From contig JASJZH010000003.1 of NCBI GenBank assembly GCA_037178975.1, forward strand, positions 1,054,001-1,118,000: DNA of 64,000 bases, read 5' to 3'. The notes beneath the pieces are model-generated. The model had not been told where the DNA came from. It saw nothing but the letters and a program-made list of their open reading frames with translations, and ran no database searches. Positions within the stretch are counted from its first letter, which is position 1, and each line of letters opens with the position of its first letter. Of this stretch, positions 34,729 to 47,082 are shown in pieces. The translations under genes were made by a program, and so were the position numbers. This DNA is from Oscheius tipulae (taxonomy: Eukaryota; Nematoda; Chromadorea; Rhabditida; Rhabditidae).

Positions 34729-35163
34729 TTCGGTGCGAAAACTCAAATTTAGAACAATGCAATACCTAAACAAAGAACGGGGAATGCAACTTCCAGGACA
34801 AGATAAAATATGGACCAACTTTTCATGTCTCGAAACAATGTAAGTGCGGTGTGAAATGAGAAAGGATTTCGGGTGAATGCTGTTCCAACCCATACTTATT
34901 GTGTTTTTTCAGTGTAAGTCTCTTCTCTCTGCCACCCGACAGGATTTGTGCTAAGTGCCGACTGAACTGTTCCCGGCTCATAGTCTCCCGACTCGACGGA
35001 TTCGGCCTAACTCTGAATCTATCATATCTCTGCCTCTTCATAGCTCAAAAACTCAAAATGTTGATTGGATAGTTCAAAATAGCTCACAGATTTTTGACAA
35101 TACAAGTTTGGCTGATGCCCCGTTGTGGCTCGTGACAGGTAGATGCTGCTCCAGTCGAGCCAA
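34729..35163. other. Intergenic stretch, no supported gene
   Basis: There is one exon-like run near 34945-35080 (SRLDGFGLTLNLSYLCLF) without a start or family match. Nothing else is seen. Confidence 0.4.
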
Positions 35164-35174
35164 TTAGGGCTTCA

Positions 35175-35967
35175 TTTATTTTTATTTTTTTTTGACGGTA
35201 TCAAAGGGGTTTCCTAAACTGGGTCCCTTGCCGCTCCCATGGCTCGAACCCACTCTTCGCCGTCCAATCTGCCGCTCGCATCCACGTTGCGGGGGCTCTT
35301 CCTATCCTCTCGGATGCTCTCCTTAGGTCATCCTCCCATCTCATACGGGGCCTACCAATGACGCGTCGCTGGTCCAGGGGTATCCATTCAGTCGTGGCTC
35401 TCGACCATCTCGCTCCGTCCATCGCTGCAACTCTTCTTGCCCACTTCAGCTTTCTCCTCCAAGCCAGGTCCAGGATATCGGGGAACTGGGTCATTCTTCG
35501 AACATCTTCGTTCCTCACGCGGTTGAGAAGAGTAAGGCCTAACATTGCTCTTTCCTGTCGTCTCTGTACGGCTGCCAGCTTCTTCAACTCATCAGTTCGA
35601 AGGCTCCAGACTTCACAGCCATACAGCAAACTTGGCACGATGTGTCGGCACGGTTCTCTTGGTAAGGAACAGACGATGACGATTGAACGCACCCCATGCA
35701 GCTCCGATCCTCCGAGATAACTCTTGGTTTTCTGTGGTGCACGTAACCGAACTTCCAAGATAGGTGAAGTGCTGGACAAATTGGATTTGTTGGCCAGATA
35801 GAAGCAGATCCCCCTCGTAGGCATTGGTCATCGCAACTGTCTTGCGGAGATTGACTTCCAATCCAATCCTACGGCTTGTTACCTCCAGTTCGGTCACCAT
35901 GCGCTGAACTGCTCTCAGGCTCTTCCCGACAAGGACGACATCGTCGGCGTAGCGAAGATGGTTCAGC
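35175..35967 (-). mobile_element. RTE-type LINE copy 2, 5'-truncated
   Basis: It begins at the reverse-transcriptase palm, with NHLRYADDVVLVGKSLRAVQ carrying the catalytic YADD. It continues through the thumb (FTYLGSSVTCTTENQELSRR) and the C-terminal region (RPRMRWEDDLRRAS, WMRAADW) to the end of the open frame and an A-rich tail. At least two frame changes are present, one near 35620-35640. An 11 bp target duplication TTAGGGCTTCA flanks it perfectly (35164-35174 and 35968-35978), so this is a genuine truncated insertion. It diverges from copy 1 where their C-terminal ends overlap. Confidence 0.9.
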
Positions 35968-36194
35968 TTAGGGCTTCAGACAGACAGGAAGACACACACA
36001 CACACATACAGACGTTTGGGCATTTTGAACTAGATTTTATTGTGTCAAAATTCTAGTCACTTTTGCCTTACCTGGCCCAATTGTACATACAGCGCGTTTT
36101 TTTTTAACTTTTAAGCTAGAATCATATAATGGATAATGGCTGGGAGACAATAAAATCCATTGTAGGAGAGATAAACTTGTAAAATGGACCAAAT

Positions 36195-36504
36195 TCAAGA
36201 TTTTCGAAAACACACGAAACAGCAGACAGCGTAGATGAATCCGATCCCGATGACTGCCATAAATCCTCCCAGTATAATAGCTGGAATAGGCTGTAATCTC
36301 AGACAACATTCGTCCGCGCAACATGCAAAGTAGTATAGAAAGTTGGAAGGGCCTGGAATGTTCGCATAGAAGAGAAGTCAAGAGAAACTTACAGACGATC
36401 CCGCCAGCACATGTATCACTTGTGTACTGAGCAAGAGAGAGAGGTTCCTCTTGTGCGAAAGAAGAGTGGACAAAAATCAAAGCCAATATAATTTCAGATC
36501 CCAT
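36195..36504 (-). CDS. Small secreted/type I membrane protein, cysteine-rich
   Basis: Two exons (36393-36504 and 36195-36352) with a 40-nt intron give 89 residues. It has a signal peptide (MGSEIILALIFVHSSFA), then a short luminal part with a CPSNFLYYFACCADECC motif. One membrane helix follows (IPAIILGGFMAVIGIGFIYA) and a short CCFVCFRKS cytoplasmic tail rich in cysteines, possibly palmitoylated. A minus-strand AATAAA lies near 36036. The layout is reminiscent of Shisa/CYSTM-like small membrane proteins, but I cannot assign a family. No function can be stated. Confidence 0.6.
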
Positions 36505-39500
36505 TTCCGTCTGTCCAGGCTGTCCAATTTAAAGCGAGTGTCCGGTCCTTTTTGTAGCTCACTAAAGTTAAAGTTCAGACAGTTTGACATGTCATGGCAA
36601 GCTAAGATAGCTGCCTTTCAGTCTTGGCTGTTCACTTATGCTGGGAGGTCGTGACTTTTTGACTAAGAAATGGCCATAAGGCAGTTTTTATTTTTCAGAG
36701 AAGTGGGAGATTTCGTTCTGGGAGAGCAACTTTATGGCCTTATTTCTCGGTGATGATCGCAGATAAAATACATTATAGATATACCACCGTGATCAGCGAG
36801 TTTTTCTCTACAAGACCCATGTCAGAACTAATAATCGAAAAAAGATCGCTTTAAATGAAAGAATAGGATGTACATCATGGGGTGTACATTAAGAGTTCTG
36901 TTATCGCCTTATCTTGTTTGCTCCAACGCTGCTTTGAGTGGGCCGAACGGACGAAAAACTATACAGCTGATAACTGCTCTAGATGGATGGGTTGGATGCA
37001 TCTATTTGCTTATACAGTGTAAGGAAAATCGAGCAATTGTTGGAGCAGCTACTCATAAAAAGTTCATAAAAAACGAATCGATATCTCTGATCATAGTCGA
37101 ATTCAGTAGGAAGATTTCTCAACAAAGAGAGAAGGTGACTCCTGGGAAATTTGATTTGAACAGTTACTCAAAATTCAGTTTGTAGCTGCATATGGGTTTG
37201 AAGAGTTTCCAGAGGTGCCTCTTTCAGCAGCAGCTTTTTTTCTGTAATTATCGAGTCGACAGCCTTGGGAATTGTTGTGAAGACAGAGAAGAGGAGGAGA
37301 GAACATCCAAATTGCCAAGACCTCAGATTAGAATAACGACATGACGAAGAAGATGGCAGATGACACATCAAAACAGGCGTCTGTCTCCGATAGCAGAAGT
37401 TCGCAAGTTTCCCCGCAGCTGACTTTTCAACTAAACTCTTGACATGCCATTACTTGCCAGCTTTTGACTCGTGGTCACGGACGGGCGGACAGACGAACAC
37501 CATTGCGCTTTAATAGTAAAGAGATGGGGTCATTGAGTCGGAGGATACCAGTAGTTTTTTCTAAGATAACGAGTCTAGTCCGAGATCGTTTCTTTCTTTC
37601 TTCCGTCTTGCTGGTTACTTTGGCTAGTTACGTACAGTCTCCATTCTGTGAGACCAGATCTGAAATGTCCTGGAATTTGAAGCTATGCTGGGAGAGTACA
37701 CTCTTGAAAAATATTCCTGTCCCTTTGGGTGACACTAGGTATCGACAACAGATCATGGAAATCTTTCTGAATCTTAGCTCTGCTGCCAAAGCGTATTTTC
37801 ATTGTCCAAAACTAAACTTCAATCTTTTACGAAATCCTATTACGAAGGATTGATTGTCTGATACTCATCATCTTTGAATACAGACTGTCAACTTTGACCA
37901 GCACATCGCGGTCCCACTTTGCTATATATCGGGTTGGGTGGTGTCCTTTCTGTAGGCTACTAAAAGTTTGTAGACGAAATTCTTGTAACTGTCTTCAAAG
38001 CCACCATTAACGATATCTCCAATAAGTTGAAGCTCTTAGTAGCATTGTAAAATGAAGAATTTCGAGCAAACAGGAAGACTGCGGATACAATACCCTGTTT
38101 GTCAAAACCAGTGGGGTTCAAAAGAAAGCCTGAATCAAACCTTATTTGATACCGTAAAAACAGTATGTGCACAGTGAGATATTTTCCAGGCGCAGTCGAT
38201 TGCAAAAATTCGCACTCTTGAAAATCGAGGTTTAGGAAGGATTTTGAGGTGTTTCTTAACAACTGACAGCGCAGTTTAGTAGCCCTTGAGTAACTTTGCC
38301 AGAACTACCATGTTTTGTCTCTCAGTCCACGTCATCCTGCGCCAGGTCATCAACTTCGACCAACAGTAGTTCTCTCCTCCTCTTCGTCTTACCGGCATTG
38401 TTTCTTTCTTCCAATAAATTGTGTTGCATCCAGTCCTTGATCTTCTCCAAAATATTCAGTCTTCTTGGAAAGTTTCCTTTTTGTGTAAAAAAAAAAAAAG
38501 AGTTCTTCAACTCAGCTCTTCTCAGACTGTCTGTTTTCCGAGGTTCCAGCATGTGCCTACATCATGGAATGGCACGAAAGCACCCAATCCTCATCGAAAA
38601 GAAGAGGCCGATTCGTCTGGTCTCGATAGTCCGGAGGGTCGTGTCACAGCTACTGGATTTCTTGTTGAAACCCAGAGGCGACTCGATGGAAGTTGACAGT
38701 TTTGAGGATGGGGAAGAAAGGAGAGACTAATAGACATGTCTGCGGGGTAATAATCCAAAACTGTCCCTTCGAAACCCATGCACAGAAATGCGGGAAAGGA
38801 TATCAGGACTCGAACGGATACCGACAGACTACCTGAATCAGACATGCTCTGTAGCACGTTGCAATCAATCAGTAAAACTGTCACTTACAGTAACCCAGTA
38901 ATCTTTAGTTTCCATTGCCATGCCACTTTTAAGAAGAGAATAGAACCGAATTTTCTACCTCCGTTGTTTGTTGTGATGAGGTTCAAGCCAGCAAGCAGAA
39001 GATGTACAAGGCGAAAGAGGAACACATAGCCACAGTTCAACATCTTCTTTTCGATGAGGATTGGGTGCTTCTACCTGTGAGTCTTGAACCGGATTTTGAC
39101 AAGAATCTTTTTTAGATGGAAGTGTAACCCGCCTTCGGGTCTCCGACAGTGGAAAAAGTTGGGAGTCACTTTAAAAAGGATATTTTTTTTCAGGTATTTT
39201 GGGCATACAGAGTGCGCCAAAATTGTAGCAACTTAGAAAAACACTGTATCTAACGGTTTAGGAAAGTGTTGGCTAGTTTAAGGAGATTCAAAAAAGTGTT
39301 GGCTAATGTAAGGAGTCAGCGCTATGCCTAGTGTTAGTCGGTTTCCCCAATAATGCATTTGGAAAGAGTAGAAATGAATATTGTTGCTGTGACTAGCAGC
39401 CGAGAATGAAGTTGGTTTCATCATCTGGAAAACGTTACTAGAGACAAGGAGAGTTTTAATCAAATGCAAAACAAGAAGACTGTTCTGAAATAACAGGGAA

Positions 39501-40577
39501 GAAAATACGTGTGCTTAGCTTACGCTCTGAACAGTAACAGTAGAGAGCACTTCAGTAGTCTTTACAAGTTCCAGATTAGGCTGTCGTGCGATAAAATGCC
39601 ATGGATGATCGCGTCCTATCAAGAATAATTACCGTAAGGCAGCTCAAACTTCAGGAGGTCACTTGTTGCTCGTCGCCTCTCCCCTCCAGAAGACAACCAT
39701 AAATCTTCTCGTCTGCCTCTTTCTGATCAGCGCTACCGCTGCTAACATCAGTTGCCCGGTGTTTTTGGGAGAAAATATTCTGAAGACATTGCCCACTCAG
39801 GAGTGTCCGATAGGCGTTCGTCACTGATTTGGGATGAAGTTGGTCGACCCGGCAGTCCAAAACAAGTACGAATACAAGTGTCACAATCTCAGCCACGGAT
39901 GCAGAGATTAATAGTGGTGTAGGAGATGCGAGAACCCTCGTACTGGGCAAAATCAAAAATTCGCTTGTGTTGCTGTGAGAACGGATGCCTGTCCCTGATT
40001 CCCGTACCATCCCAGCGTCCCGTACCATCTCGGCTGTCAATAGACATCCTACCCGTACAGTCTTCGCAACCAAATTTCCAAAATTCGCAACCCATTTTTA
40101 CCCGTATCCTCACAGAAGTAAGCCAGGTAGATCCAAACCATTACGATCGATGTGACAAATTCTGTCCAGCACTGTATCGACAGTCTGGCTAGAACAGAAT
40201 TCTTGCCGGTACTGTCTCAACTGTCAGACTAACTGTACCCCATGATTTTCCTAATCTCAGTCGAGAGGAGATTTCTACTCTGTATCATCTCGACAGGCCG
40301 GAGTTTCTCATTCATGTAGATTTGGGATAAAAACAAAACTGCTCGAGTCACAGCTGCATAAGATAAGAGCTCCCTCTTTATATCGGAGTCTCTCGCTCGT
40401 CGCGAATCCAAAGCCACACCCTGTTCCAAGCCTCTGCAAAATATTTCTTACCCAAAAAGTCTGAAGTCTAAATTTAAAATACAATCTTTATTGTAAAAAA
40501 ATGATAATACCCGTATCAAAAATGGCATAAAACACAAAAAGCACCGGTAAACTGAGATCTGAGCTCGAAAATTGCAT
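36505..40577. other. 4 kb stretch without a supported complete gene
   Basis: It contains dispersed repeat copy 3 (37385-37525) and a perfect 26 bp inverted repeat (38579-38604 with 39045-39070). An exon-like run at about 38975-39078 (SKQKMYKAKEEHIATVQHLL) is followed by GTGAGT. Open frames at 36868-37185 (+) and 39651-40073 (-) have no recognisable features. I would not annotate them as genes. Confidence 0.4.
37385..37525 (+). repeat. Dispersed ~120 bp repeat, copy 3
   Basis: Blocks GTTCGCAAGTTTCCCCGCAG, TCAACTAAACTCTTGACATG, CTTGCCAGCTTTTGACTCGT, ACGGACGGGCGGACAGACGA and ACCATTGCGCTTTAATAG. TCAACTAAACTCTTGACA alone also occurs near 10998. Confidence 0.65.
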
Positions 40578-42943
40578 TCATCCCGGTACGGCAAATCTGA
40601 CCAAGGGATATTCGTCTTCCAGACGCTGGGGATCGTATCCGTGTGCTGCTATTACCTGAAATTACCATCAAATTGAAAATATCATCAATTAAAAGATTTC
40701 TCAAAAAAACCAACCTCTCCATTGAGCCACTCCTCGTGACTGACCTGCCGCGTCCAGAAGATCATTTTCTCGTTGTGTGTGGGTCGGAGCTTGAGAAAAT
40801 GCGCCAGAATTCCGGCGTAGATGTCGTCGAATGGGTACAGCTCGACTAATTGGGCTGCTTGGTAGAAGAGTTCGACACTGGCCCTGGATAGGAGCACACA
40901 ACCGGCACTGATGTAAGGAGGATAAGCGTTGAAGGGGTAAGAGGCTAAAGAGACCTGGAAATTTAAGAATGAAACCTAGAAAAAGAGGTATCTTACAGCG
41001 TGTTTGTGTAGTTTGAAGCGAAACGGAGAAGTGTCGAAGCGCCAGCCTTCGTAGATCTGCAAACCTTATCATTTAAAAGGGTCCAAAATATTGGGAAACA
41101 AGAAAATTGTTTTTCGGTCACAAATTGGATTGGGTATCAGTTCCAAAATGTTCTGCTGTCTTTTTTGTACGCCTATACGCAAAGGCAAGCTCAGAGGAAC
41201 TGGTTTTGTTTTTTGCATTCCGTTTTTCAGCGTTTGAAGCTTCCTACTTTGAAAATCAGTGGTATTTTAGTGTTACCCAGTGTCTGACCGTGAAACAACT
41301 ACAAACTCTTCACGTTATGTTAAACAAGTTCAGCTGAAGCCTCGAAATCTGTAATTATTTTCCGTGATATATAACACGTCTTCTTTTGTAATTTGGTAAA
41401 TAGACAATGCTGCTTTTTCTAGACGCACAAAACAGGAAATACTGTGAAAACTCTAATATAAGCACCCCTTTTCAATTACGCATTCGCCTTTTTCGGGGTT
41501 AAAACGACCTTTTCTGGCTTTCTGATGTTCTGCAAAGCTGTAGCCCGTGATCTAATTGCGTACTTCTTCCGTAAAGGGATGCTTCTATTAAAAAAAATAC
41601 GGTAACTAATCGAAACTTAGACATATAGCACGTCTTTTGAACACGAGTTTCTATCTTTGGGTAGAATCTGTCATTCTTTTTATGTCGAAAATGGTCGAAA
41701 GAGAGTAAACTACTCACCAAATCCTGTGAGCTTTTCTGATCCAGTAGCCTTATAAGATTATGGATGCTGAGCATGTAGTCGTCGTCGATTAGAAGGACAA
41801 AATCCGGGGCTGGACAACCACCCTCAAGACTATGAGCATGCTGAAGAGAGTAGAGGAGCTAAAATACCATTTTTCCCAAAAAGCTCACGAGAAAAAGTCA
41901 CTTTGGCAGTATTATTGCGATAAGAATCGACCATGTCGGCTACAATCATGTCCTTATGTATTTGGCTCTCGCGTTCTAGAGCTGAATTCCGTGAATGCGA
42001 CATAAAAAGACAAAAAAATACCACTTTTCATGCTCTTGTGCTCGCGATCCGACGGAAATCTCCCGACGACAAAGACTGTTCGGACGCTGAAGTCATCTAT
42101 AACGTGCTCTTGGCCCCAGGTCCCGCGAATTACGTCTCGATTCTGAACTTTTTTAGTGAAAAGTCAAAAAAATATAGATACCTTCGAATTGCCTACGGAA
42201 GACTTTACAATTATCAGCAGATTGTAGGGTAAATCGTACTTCTGTCCGGTGCAGCTGAAAATGAAATATTTTGGGGTCAATAAGCTTCGGTTTGAAGATT
42301 TTTGCGTCAGAAATTTGCGGATATCAAGGGTATAGACTGCGAGAATAGACTCTCGTTTTCAACAGCAGTTATGATAACTTTGGCAAAATATTTGGGAAAA
42401 GTATGCTGAAAACTTTGCCAGTCAAAAATAAATATATTGCACATAGAAACAGGGCAAAACTGCCCAATTTGACTATGATTGCATGCTCTTCCGTTGCATC
42501 TGAAAAATGAATTTTATGAGTGCGTAACATCGACAGACATACTTGTATTCATTTCATGGTCGATACAGCTCAAAAACCCAATTTTTTCCATTGTTAAACG
42601 ATAGGGTAGTAAAACTAACTGAAATGCACAAAATAAACATACCTTGGCTGATGTAAAGTGTGTAGACTGTCGTAGGAATTTATGACTTTGCTACCGATTT
42701 TCTCTCCATTTATGAGTTTGTGCGTCTGCAAACATCAATCTCCCGGATCCCATATTAAAAGTTACCACTTACATCGCTAAAGACATCATTTCCCGAGATG
42801 TGCCATGTGAATTCGCTGAACGACGTCTCGAGAGCATGGTCGAAAAGTCCCGAGAGCCAACAGAAGCCCGAAATGAACAGAAAGATGGGTAGGAGAGAGG
42901 AACGCCGAACTCGGAGGACCAGATTTCGGGCATAGCGATTCAT
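40578..42943 (-). CDS. GT31-family beta-1,3-glycosyltransferase (type II Golgi protein)
   Basis: Transfers galactose or GlcNAc in beta-1,3 linkage onto glycans in the Golgi (family knowledge; substrate unknown). Ten exons give 366 residues: 42773-42943, 42643-42725, 42443-42499, 42182-42254, 42025-42142, 41902-41981, 41718-41858, 40997-41056, 40715-40954, 40578-40655. All phases agree. Exon 1 encodes a short basic tail and a signal anchor (LLPIFLFISGFCWLSGL). Family motifs in order: NLLIIVKSSVG, RDVIRGTWGQE, KDMIVADMVDSYRNNT, the metal-binding FVLLIDDDYML, YPPYISAGCVLLS and ELYPFDDIYAGILA. It is complete with all catalytic landmarks. It resembles nematode BRE-2/BRE-5-like enzymes, but I cannot choose between paralogues. 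It lies 513 bp downstream of the acyl-CoA synthetase, same strand. Confidence 0.9.
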
Positions 42944-43455
42944 TCCAGGAGCCTTTTTCAGGCTGAAAAGACTAGATTTGTTAGGGAAGCGCAGAAAAGG
43001 AGAAAATATGGCTTTTTAAGGAATAAGCTGGAAATGACGGAAAACAAGTTTAAATAGTTTGAATTGCTTTCTACGCAATTGCGTATCTATATTACAAGAT
43101 CCACAGGGTCCAAAGTAATGATTTATAGCAAAGAAAACGGCAAAAGGGGATAGAAAAGAGAGAAACAAACAAACAATTTTGGCGAAATTGAACAGCCGCT
43201 CCTGGCACCCCAATTACTGTGGCGAAGCTCTCGTGACGGAACCCTTAGACAAACGGGCCTTCTCGCAAAACATAGAACAGCTGCTCTTATTTATTTACAG
43301 TTTGTGTCTGTCTGTCTCTTGTCCTCCTTGTACATCACTGACAGGACGTAGGATTTCTGCATTCCGGGCTATGGCTCTCTCTGTCACTCTGTCTCTCTGT
43401 CTTTCTGGTGAACAAAGACGAAGTGTTAGAAACATATTATGGACTCGGTTACCAT

Positions 43456-46010
43456 CTAGTCGTCATAGTGGCTCTGGACCTTCTCGAGTCCTAGTTCCTT
43501 CTTTGAAATTTCCCTCAGCTTGAACTTCTGGACTTTGCCCGTGGCTGTCAGCGGGAAGTCGCTCATCTGCTTGATCATGATGTAGGTTGGAATCTTGTAG
43601 GACATGATCCGATCCTTGCAGTCGGCCTTGATCCTCTCCGCGTCGATCTTGTCCTCCTGACCGGGCTGAAGACGAATCCACGCGCAGACTGTCTCTCCCA
43701 GACGGTCATCCGGCACTCCAATCACTTGCGCATCAGCCACGTAGGGCAAGGAGAAGAGGAACTTCTCTACTTCGGTGGGGTAGACGTTCTCTCCGCCCTT
43801 GATGATCATGTCCTTGCTTCTACCAACGATGCAGATCGCGCCGTCCTTGTTCATCGTGGCAATGTCTCTGCAAAATCTATCACTCTGTCACTCTGTCTTT
43901 CAGTCTCACTTGTCTCTCTGATCTGACTAACTCACCCAGTATGGTACCATCTGTCGGCAGTGACCTCCTTCTTCGTCTTCTCCTCGTCTCCCCAGTATCC
44001 TCTCATCGTCATATATCCTCTAGCCAACAGCTCGCCCTTCTCTCCTCTCGGCACCACCTTGCTCTTCTCGTCCACGAGCGCAATTTCCGTATGCGGGAAC
44101 ACGTAGCCGACATTCTTGATCCTCTCGTTGATCGGCTGATCATGTCGTGACATTGTGACCAGCGGTGAGAGCTCCGTCGATCCGTAGGCAATGTAAAGAT
44201 CGGTCATGTTGAAGTCCTTCTGCAGAGAGGTACACAGGGCCGGCGGACAGGGACTTCCAGCCATGACGGCTCCACGTAGCGAGCTGACATCGTGCTTCTT
44301 CAGGTCCGGATGACTCATGAGGTCGATAAACATTGTCGGGGTGCCGTAGACAAAGTTGCATTTTTCCTCTTCAAGAGCCTCGAGGACCTTCTTGACGCGG
44401 AAGTTGATGGCTGGGAAGACGCACGTATTGGCACTAATAGCTGCTGTGAGCACGCCCATCACGCAGCCGAAGCAGTGGTAGAGGGGATTCGGGATGCATA
44501 TGATCTCGTGCTTCTGCCCGAACTGCATCCGGTCGGCCATGAAGCCCGCATTGTTCCTGATGTTCATGTGACTGAGGGTGGCAGCTTTGGGCAGTCCTGT
44601 GGTGCCGGAAGTGAACTGGATGTTGACTTCGGAATCCGGCAAAATGGAGGCTTCGGCCTCATCGAGACGCTTGTAGTTCATACTGCCGGCTCCCTCGGAG
44701 ATATCGGAGAAGTTCCAAGCACCGCGGACCGGCTGCTGATTGGCAAAGACGATGATGTGCTCAAGATCGGGCAGGTCCTTGCAGCTCACGGCTCCCATGC
44801 CGGTCTTGGACGCTCCCAGCATCGGACAGATCTGAACTTGTACTGTTTAGAAGCTTTGTGTGAAAGGCTAGTTTTGAACTGAGTGATCATGTTCAATGAC
44901 ACTTCCTCTTCTCTATCAAAAGTCATGGGTCATGAAACGGGAATAGAGTGAGTTTCCTGCTACTCTCCCTCTTGCTAAGCTGTCAGTGATTTTCCAGGCA
45001 ATTAATTTGTCTGTTAGTCTGTCATAATCTCCCCTGCCCTTGTTATACCATCATTCTCCCGTTTTTAATACTTGATCCGTCCCCTGTTCCTGTCAACTGT
45101 CCACTCTTCTCTTTCTAGTAACCCTCCTAGGTTGTCTAGAATGGCTTGCACTGCTCTCATCTTGGCAGACCACTCTGAACATTTGGTTCTTTCAATAGAT
45201 CTAATTTGTCGTTTGAGACAGCGTGACAGGACAGAGTAGGAAACCAATTCTGAACTGTGCTCCTGTCATCATGAAGCCACGGAAAACTCAAGCGGTGAGA
45301 GACTGGAAATTGTCCATCAGTTCAAAAACTGTTCAATAGAAATTCACAAGAACCTGGTTTCTGCTAGATACTCTCAAAAATTGAAGAAAAGAACTCACAT
45401 CGTTAAGGACGCTGATGTAGCTGGTTGTCTTGAACTTGTGCGGCGTGACCAGAGCCCTCACTCCGACGGTCATCAGGGCAAAGCGCAGCTCGTGAGACTT
45501 GTAGGCCGGGTTGATGTTGACCAGGATCATGCCGGCCATGGCTGTGGCGAACTGACAGACGACCCACTCGTAGTAGTTGCCGCCCCAGATGCCAACTCGA
45601 TCTCCCTGCTTCAGTCCCATGGCGTAGAGGCCAGCAGCGAAACGACGAGCATCCTCGTGGAATTCCTTGTAGGTTTTGCGAATCTGCTGCTTTTTGAAGA
45701 CGACAAATTCGCGATCTGGATGGGCTGCGACCGTCCTCTTCAGTGTCTCTCCGATTGTCTCGAAGTGCAGCTCTTTTGTGGAGGCCCCGTGGACGTAGCT
45801 CAGCTGACTGTTGTTTCTCCACCTGAAAATGTAGTTGAGTGAGACACGGGTAAACAGACAGAGAGGTAGAGAGACATAGAGACAGTCGGAGAGATCAAGA
45901 GACAAAAAGACAAGAGTCAGAGAGACATAGAGACAATGGGCTACTACACAGAAGAAAACTCACGAAATCCGAGTAGCGATACGAGAGAAGCCCAGAAAAC
46001 GAGAAGACAT
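43456..46010 (-). CDS. ACSF2-like mitochondrial medium-chain acyl-CoA synthetase
   Basis: Activates fatty acids to acyl-CoA using ATP, probably in mitochondria. Four exons (45964-46010, 45399-45822, 43936-44831, 43456-43867) give 592 residues with consistent phases. The N-terminus (SSRFLGFSRIATRISWR) is arginine-rich and non-acidic, as in mitochondrial targeting peptides, which supports this start. AMP-binding motifs in order: FTSGTTGLPKAATLSH (about residues 231-246), YGSTELSPL, GELLARGYMTMRGYW, WYHTGD across the last junction, GRSKDMIIKGGENVYPTEVE, and the catalytic-lysine motif LTATGKVQK near the C-terminus. Length and motif set are those of ACSF2, with no missing residue. Introns 1 and 3 carry CTGTCTCT-type simple repeats. 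Confidence 0.93.
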
Positions 46011-46316
46011 GTCAGTAGTGTTGCTTCGGAATAATTTCCTACAGGAGGTAGTTAACTAGAACATACTAATTGACGAGAAGAGGAAGTTTTCTTCGAAACT
46101 ATTGTTTTCGAGATTGGCAGAGGAAAGCGTCTCAAGTTACCTGTTAGTAGGCTACTAGTTTTTGTCCGCTGGTGAACGACTCGACCCCTGAGCAGTAAAC
46201 ACTATTGGAGAAAATAAGGTGTCACAAGAATCATGACCTCTCTGTCTTACTGTCTCTCTGTCTTTCTGTTTCTTTGTCTGTCTAGACTAATATTTTATTT
46301 CTCAATTTTCCATGTA

Positions 46317-46634
46317 TCACCCGCACAGATTTGAACATTTCGTGATGGAACACAGCTGCAGGACCTGGTCTCTTTCTTTCATCTGAATCCTGACTGCCCA
46401 TTTACTTTGAAGAGCCACGACAATGATCGGAGCTACGAGACCGAGAAACAGAGAGACAGCAGCTAGTGTCCAAGTCAGAGAATCCGAGCCTCTGAAAGTC
46501 CAGTCCCGAGACCGAGACATGACTTTGAATTCATCCACCGTAAACCTAATGTTCGGTTCGGTTTTCATAGTGCATCTTCTTTCACAGCTGGTGGCCAAAA
46601 GATCAGACTGAGTTGGGAGGTCACAGAGCAACAC
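46317..46634 (-). CDS. Small single-pass membrane protein (hypothetical)
   Basis: A single-exon open frame of 105 codons, or 83 from the second ATG at 46568 (MKTEPNIRFTVDEF). It has one hydrophobic segment (LAAVSLFLGLVAPIIVVAL) followed by basic residues. A minus-strand AATAAA sits about 20 bp after the stop, which favours a real transcript end. No family recognised. The 5' ATG lies in an ordinary-looking context and either start is possible. Confidence 0.4.
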   Translation of the reverse strand: MLLCDLPTQSDLLATSCERRCTMKTEPNIRFTVDEFKVMSRSRDWTFRGSDSLTWTLAAVSLFLGLVAPIIVVALQSKWAVRIQMKERDQVLQLCSITKCSNLCG

Positions 46635-46787
46635 GCTCTCAAGTTTTGAAGATCCTCTAGTGGCAGACGACGATTTCCGCGGATTGTTATCTCATACAGC
46701 GTCATAGAAGCCGTCTTATTTGGGAGCAAAACCGGGTGGTCTGGGAGTGAGCTATCTCACCCTCTCTGTACTGTTCGTTCTTTTCAG

Positions 46788-47082
46788 AGGTCCCGTATTG
46801 ATTCACTGCTCGGCCGGCATCGGTCGTACTGATACTTTTCTCCTGGTGGAGTATCTCGTTACGCTTTTCTTCGGCTTCTCCAAGCCGATTGATCTGCTTC
46901 CTCGAATTCTGTGCCCAGAGAGCCATGTCTATCCAGAAGGAGACCCAGTTCCTCTTTGTGGTCAGCTCCGTTCATGCCTACATCGGTCTGCGCGTTGCTG
47001 AGCTGTCGAGAAGTGCAAGGCCTTCGAGAAGGAGCTCAAAGAATATGCTGCTACGAACAAGCCGGAAAAGGGCAGGCTCTAG
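46788..47082 (+). pseudogene. Decayed protein tyrosine phosphatase, C-terminal fragment
   Basis: It begins at a TTTTCAG acceptor and encodes the PTP active-site loop HCSAGIGRT, with the usual following glycine replaced by aspartate (RTDTF). LLVEYLV, the next conserved helix, follows. The next conserved block (QRAMSIQKETQFLFV) is in another frame, so a slip lies near 46905. A third frame carries the final charged helix (EKCKAFEKELKEYAATNKPE) to a TAG at 47080. No upstream PTP exon with the WPD loop is visible. Two frame slips and the missing N-terminal half indicate a pseudogene. Confidence 0.75.

Noticed and set aside
44292-44882. 196-codon plus-strand open frame
   Set aside because: It is antisense to the acyl-CoA synthetase exon with its conserved motifs.
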